A stretch of DNA of 10,081 bases from JBOGHU01 sp050742255. GTDB lineage: Bacteria; Actinomycetota; Acidimicrobiia; Acidimicrobiales; CADCSY01. The notes under the pieces were generated by a model that worked only from the letters and a program-made list of their open reading frames with translations, was not told the origin of the DNA and did not search any database. Positions within the stretch are counted from its first letter, which is position 1. The number at the start of each line of letters is the position of its first letter. Of the stretch, positions 7,544 to 10,081 are shown in pieces. Position numbers and translations under genes: made by a program. Location of the stretch: assembly GCA_050742255.1 (NCBI GenBank), contig JBOGHU010000132.1:1-10081 (forward strand). Direction: 5' to 3'.

Positions 7544-8779
7544 CTACGGCGGGCCCACCGAGGTGGTGGTGGTGGTGGAGGTGGTGGTGGTGGTGGTGGC
7601 CTGGGCCTCGAGGTTGGCCACATAGCGGCGGGCGGCATCGAGGCTGGGTTGCTCCTTTCCGGCCCGCAGCTCCGCCCGGCGGGCCGGTGGCACCTGGTCG
7701 AGGGTCAGCCCGGTTCGCTCCACCACGGTGGGCTGGAACCACAGCACCCCGTCGGGCCGACCCTGGAAGACCACCACCTCGCCGTCGTCGGCGGCCACGA
7801 AGTAGGTGCTGCGGGCGAACCAGGTCACCGCGCCGACCGCCCCACCCAGGACTGCCACCACCGCCAGCACGAACAGCGCGGACCGCCAGGTCAGCCGGAG
7901 GGAGCGCCGCTCCTCGCCGCCCCGGCTCGGGTTGGGCGGCGCGGGGCCCGGTCCGGCGCGGGGTTCGACGGCCGGTCCGCTGAGGGTGGGCGGCCCGGCA
8001 GCCGTCGCCGACACCGGCCCCCGGGCGCCCGCTTGGGCGTCGTCGACCACGTCGACCACCACCACGGTGACGTTGTCGTGACCACCCTGGGCGACGGCCC
8101 GGGCGACCAGCTCCTGGGCGGCGTCACCGGGGTCGTCGAGGCGGCCGAGGACGGCAGCGATGGTCTCGTCGTCCACCTCGTTGGACAGGCCGTCGGTGCA
8201 CAGGACGAATCGGTCGCCACGGTCGGGGAGGACCTCCCACGCATCGACCTCGACGTCGGGCTCGTTCCCCAGCACCCGGGTGAGGATGTTCTTCTGGGGG
8301 TGGTCGCGAGCCTCCTCGGGGGCCAGCCGTCCCTCCCGCACCAGGTCCTCGACCAGGCTGTGGTCCTCGGTGATCTGGGTCATCTGCCGGTCGTGGAAGA
8401 GGTAGACGCGAGAGTCGCCCACGTTCAGCACCACGATGTGGGGGCCCGACGCCGCCCCGCCGCCCTCGACCTCCACGTGGCCGGGGACCAGCGCCACCAC
8501 GGACAGGGTCGTCCCCATGCCCCGCAGGGACGGCTCCTGCTCGGCCCGTTCGAGCACGGCCTGGTTGGCCAGCCGCACCGCCTCGACCAGCCCGTCGAGC
8601 GAGAGGTGGGCGTTGGCCTGGAAGGTGTCCACCGCCACCGCGCTGGCCACCTCGCCCGCGGCGTGGCCGCCCATGCCGTCGGCCACCGCGAAGAGCGGGT
8701 GGGCGATCAGGGCCGTGTCCTCGTTGCTCGACCGCACCCGGCCGGTGTCGGTAGCCGCTCCCCACCGCAGCCCGGTCAC
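7544..8779 (-). CDS. pstP: Membrane PP2C-type Ser/Thr protein phosphatase PstP
   Basis: This 411-residue phosphatase would reverse Ser/Thr kinase signalling on cell-wall and division proteins. The cytoplasmic PP2C domain (about 3-245) has the metal-binding and catalytic motifs: RSSNEDT (16-22), VADGMGGHAAGE (32-43) with Asp34-Gly35, NVGDSRVYL (119-127), CTDGLSNEV (194-202) with Asp196, and GGHDNVTVV (232-240) with Asp235-Asn236. A Pro/Gly-rich linker (about 250-290) leads to one transmembrane helix (about 299-320), then an outer segment of some 90 residues with WFQPTVVERTGLTLDQVP and a Thr-rich end (395-406). Mycobacterial PstP also has an external part. Start is GTG 8779, overlapping the fhaB stop as GTGA. 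RodA begins 2 bases after its TAG. Confidence 0.95.
   Translation of the reverse strand: MTGLRWGAATDTGRVRSSNEDTALIAHPLFAVADGMGGHAAGEVASAVAVDTFQANAHLSLDGLVEAVRLANQAVLERAEQEPSLRGMGTTLSVVALVPGHVEVEGGGAASGPHIVVLNVGDSRVYLFHDRQMTQITEDHSLVEDLVREGRLAPEEARDHPQKNILTRVLGNEPDVEVDAWEVLPDRGDRFVLCTDGLSNEVDDETIAAVLGRLDDPGDAAQELVARAVAQGGHDNVTVVVVDVVDDAQAGARGPVSATAAGPPTLSGPAVEPRAGPGPAPPNPSRGGEERRSLRLTWRSALFVLAVVAVLGGAVGAVTWFARSTYFVAADDGEVVVFQGRPDGVLWFQPTVVERTGLTLDQVPPARRAELRAGKEQPSLDAARRYVANLEAQATTTTTTSTTTTTSVGPP
7562..7600 (+). repeat. GGT trinucleotide repeat encoding the Thr-rich tail of PstP
   Basis: On the plus strand there are five GGT units, one GGA, six GGT units and a final GGC. On the coding minus strand this reads Ala, six Thr, Ser, five Thr. 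A near-pure triplet run is prone to slippage in units of one codon, so length may vary between strains without breaking the frame. It lies 16 bases from the 3' end of pstP. Confidence 0.9.
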
Positions 8780-9231
8780 GGGCCCACCTCCATCACGGTG
8801 GCGCCCACCCGGAGCCGATCGCCGGCCTTCAGCGCGGTGGGGGCGGCCACCTTGCGGGTGTTCAGGTAGGTCCCGTTGGTCGACCCCAGGTCCTCGACGT
8901 AGAAGACGCCCTCGCGGGCGAAGATCCGGGCGTGGATCTGGGAGACGTAGGTGTCGTCGAGGGCGACCTGGCATCCGGAGGCCCGACCGAGGGTCACCTC
9001 GGCCTCGAGCTCGTAGCGGTGACCCCGCCGCTCCTGGGGCTCCAGGACCACGAGGTGGCGGGACGGGTTGCCCCGCCGGGGGCGGTTGGCGCCCCGGGGG
9101 CCGGCGGGGGCGGCGGCGGCGACGGTGGGCTGGCGGACCTCGGTCCACACCGCCCGCAGCACCCGCAGGAAGAACAGGTAGACGAGCACCAGGGCGAGGA
9201 TCTTGAGGACGTTGAGCAGAGGTTCGGACAC
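8776..9231 (-). CDS. fhaB: Membrane-anchored FHA-domain protein FhaB (FipA-like)
   Basis: This 151-residue protein has an N-terminal transmembrane helix (about 7-25, ending in LRVLRAVW), a short basic and Ala/Pro-rich linker, and a C-terminal FHA domain (about 58-150) that reads phosphothreonine on partner proteins. FHA hallmarks are LGRASGCQ with Arg83, YVSQIHARI with Ser97 and His100, and DLGSTNGTYLN with Asn119. The layout and the LRVLRAVWTEVRQPT region match mycobacterial FhaB (Rv0019c), implicated in division and envelope synthesis under PknA/B control. The start is GTG 9231, 30 bases after the fhaA stop, and the stop overlaps the pstP start by four bases. No strong ribosome-binding site is visible. 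Confidence 0.93.
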   Translation of the reverse strand: MSEPLLNVLKILALVLVYLFFLRVLRAVWTEVRQPTVAAAAPAGPRGANRPRRGNPSRHLVVLEPQERRGHRYELEAEVTLGRASGCQVALDDTYVSQIHARIFAREGVFYVEDLGSTNGTYLNTRKVAAPTALKAGDRLRVGATVMEVGP

Positions 9232-9261
9232 GAGCCGGCTAGCGCGTGGCCTCGTGCGGCA

Positions 9262-9921
9262 CTACGAGGCCTCGAAGCGGATCTGGGTGTCACCGACCGA
9301 TATGGCGTCACCGTCGTTGAGCCGCAGCCTGCTGACGCCGGCCCCGTTGACCCGGGTCCCGTTGGTCGAGCCGAGATCGACGATGACGAAGCCCTCACCG
9401 CTGGGACGGACCTCGGCGTGTCGACGGCTCACGCTGGTGTCGCTCATGCGCACTCTCGAGTCGGGGCTGCGCCCGATGGTGACCACCTCGTCCCCCAGGG
9501 GTATTCGCTCGCCGTCGGCCAGCACCAGCGTCCCAGCGGAGGTGCCCCCCGGTCCCTCCTTGAACCGGGCGGAGAGGCCGAACGAGCCGGTGCTCAGGTC
9601 GTGGTCGAGGCGGAGGTGGACCTCGACGGGGCCCATGAAGGAGTAGCCCTCCACCCGGGCGTGGCTGCGGGCCGCATCGGACAGCTCCCGGACCAGGCTG
9701 TCCTCGATCTCGGCGAACTGGGCGTGGTCGTCGGGGCCCAGGGTGATGGTGAAGTGGTTGGGCACCGCCACCGCTCCCCGCACGTTCACCGTGCGCTGGT
9801 CGTCCATCTCCCGGACGAGGCGCCGTCCCAGCTCGACGGGACGGAGGGAGCTCTTGAACGCCCGGGCGAACACGCCCTCCACCAGACGCTCGAGCCGGCG
9901 CTCGAACCCTTTGAGGCCCAT
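9262..9921 (-). CDS. fhaA: FhaA: DUF3662 domain plus FHA domain
   Basis: This 219-residue cytoplasmic protein is the first gene of the operon. The N-terminal domain (about 3-105; GFERRLERLVEGVFARAF at 5-22, then PVELGRRLVREMD at 28-40) is DUF3662, typical of FhaA. A short linker leads to the FHA domain (about 131-217), with TIGRSPDSRV (Arg151), SVSRRHAEV (Ser164, Arg165, His167) and DLGSTNGTRVNG (Asn187). In mycobacteria FhaA binds the phosphorylated pseudokinase domain of MviN/MurJ and restrains peptidoglycan synthesis. There the two domains are separated by a long disordered stretch (about 527 residues in total); here that stretch is almost absent. ATG 9921 starts right at the DUF3662 consensus and has a -10-like hexamer 9 bases upstream. 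Confidence 0.94.
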   Translation of the reverse strand: MGLKGFERRLERLVEGVFARAFKSSLRPVELGRRLVREMDDQRTVNVRGAVAVPNHFTITLGPDDHAQFAEIEDSLVRELSDAARSHARVEGYSFMGPVEVHLRLDHDLSTGSFGLSARFKEGPGGTSAGTLVLADGERIPLGDEVVTIGRSPDSRVRMSDTSVSRRHAEVRPSGEGFVIVDLGSTNGTRVNGAGVSRLRLNDGDAISVGDTQIRFEAS

Positions 9922-9930
9922 CGCGCCCGC

Positions 9931-9936
9931 AGTGTA
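9931..9936 (-). promoter_or_regulatory. putative -10 element (TACACT) for the fhaA operon
   Basis: Read on the minus strand, TACACT is a good TAnnnT match ending 9 bases before the fhaA ATG at 9921. Transcription would then start within about 3 bases of the ATG, so the operon mRNA is probably leaderless or nearly so. This fits the lack of any purine-rich ribosome-binding site. A -35 is not recognisable. Confidence 0.45.
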
Positions 9937-9943
9937 CCCACCG

Positions 9944-9955
9944 CCCGCCGGCGGG
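9944..9955. promoter_or_regulatory. 12-bp GC palindrome between divergent promoters
   Basis: CCCGCCGGCGGG is a perfect inverted repeat without spacer. It lies where -35 contacts would fall for both the fhaA promoter and the divergent tRNA promoter, so a repressor or other factor could act on both. In DNA of this composition such a palindrome may also be chance. Confidence 0.2.
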
Positions 9956-9973
9956 GAGAGGTGGGGAGCGCGC

Positions 9974-9979
9974 TAACCT
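9974..9979 (+). promoter_or_regulatory. putative -10 element (TAACCT) for tRNA-Leu
   Basis: TAACCT fits TAnnnT and would place the transcription start near 9986, about 7 bases before the mature tRNA 5' end at 9993. This spacing is usual for tRNA genes, whose leader is removed by RNase P. No clear -35 is seen. Confidence 0.4.
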
Positions 9980-9992
9980 CGTCGTACCGCTC

Positions 9993-10080
<88 letters not shown>

Positions 10081-10081
10081 C

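Noticed and set aside
4813..7638. Single 941-codon minus-strand frame apparently fusing something to pbpA
   Set aside because: The part beyond 6270 is an out-of-frame Pro/Arg/His-rich reading of rodA. The true PBP starts at GTG 6270, at the GTGA overlap with the rodA stop, with its transmembrane helix following.

Overview
This is a very GC-rich, densely coding bacterial stretch with no mobile element, CRISPR array or rRNA. The gene content is actinobacterial: a fhaA-fhaB-pstP-rodA-pbpA cell-wall/phospho-signalling operon next to a tRNA-Leu, a PAC2-family protein, and a CitA-like citrate synthase. Thr-rich runs in two exported proteins and a very short FhaA fit a deep lineage such as Acidimicrobiia, but that placement is inference.

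Left part (1-1855, + strand): a lipoprotein soluble lytic transglycosylase is followed by a divergent endonuclease V-like gene. The latter keeps the fold signatures of the family but has lost several catalytic residues. Middle part (1873-3876, - strand): a gene fusing two CBS domains to a CitA-type citrate synthase. It is broken by one extra base just before the active-site GPLHGGA motif. A GNAT acetyltransferase gene overlaps its stop codon by four bases. The PAC2-family gene (3948-4796, +) is divergent from the citrate synthase gene and convergent with the next operon.

Right part (4813-9921, - strand): a tightly packed operon in the order fhaA, fhaB, pstP, rodA, pbpA, with two 4-base GTGA overlaps and a 2-base gap. 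It encodes two FHA phosphothreonine readers, a membrane PP2C phosphatase, a SEDS glycosyltransferase and its partner class B transpeptidase, so it links Ser/Thr phosphorylation to peptidoglycan synthesis during elongation. The pknA/pknB kinase genes that follow pbpA in mycobacteria are not here: the operon meets the PAC2 gene tail to tail. A tRNA-Leu(CAG) at the right edge is divergent from the operon.

Several genes have a TAnnnT -10-like hexamer 8-9 bases before the start codon, suggesting leaderless transcripts. I see no wholly unknown system. The points most worth a second look are the catalytically degraded endonuclease V homologue, the CBS-citrate synthase fusion and its frameshift.
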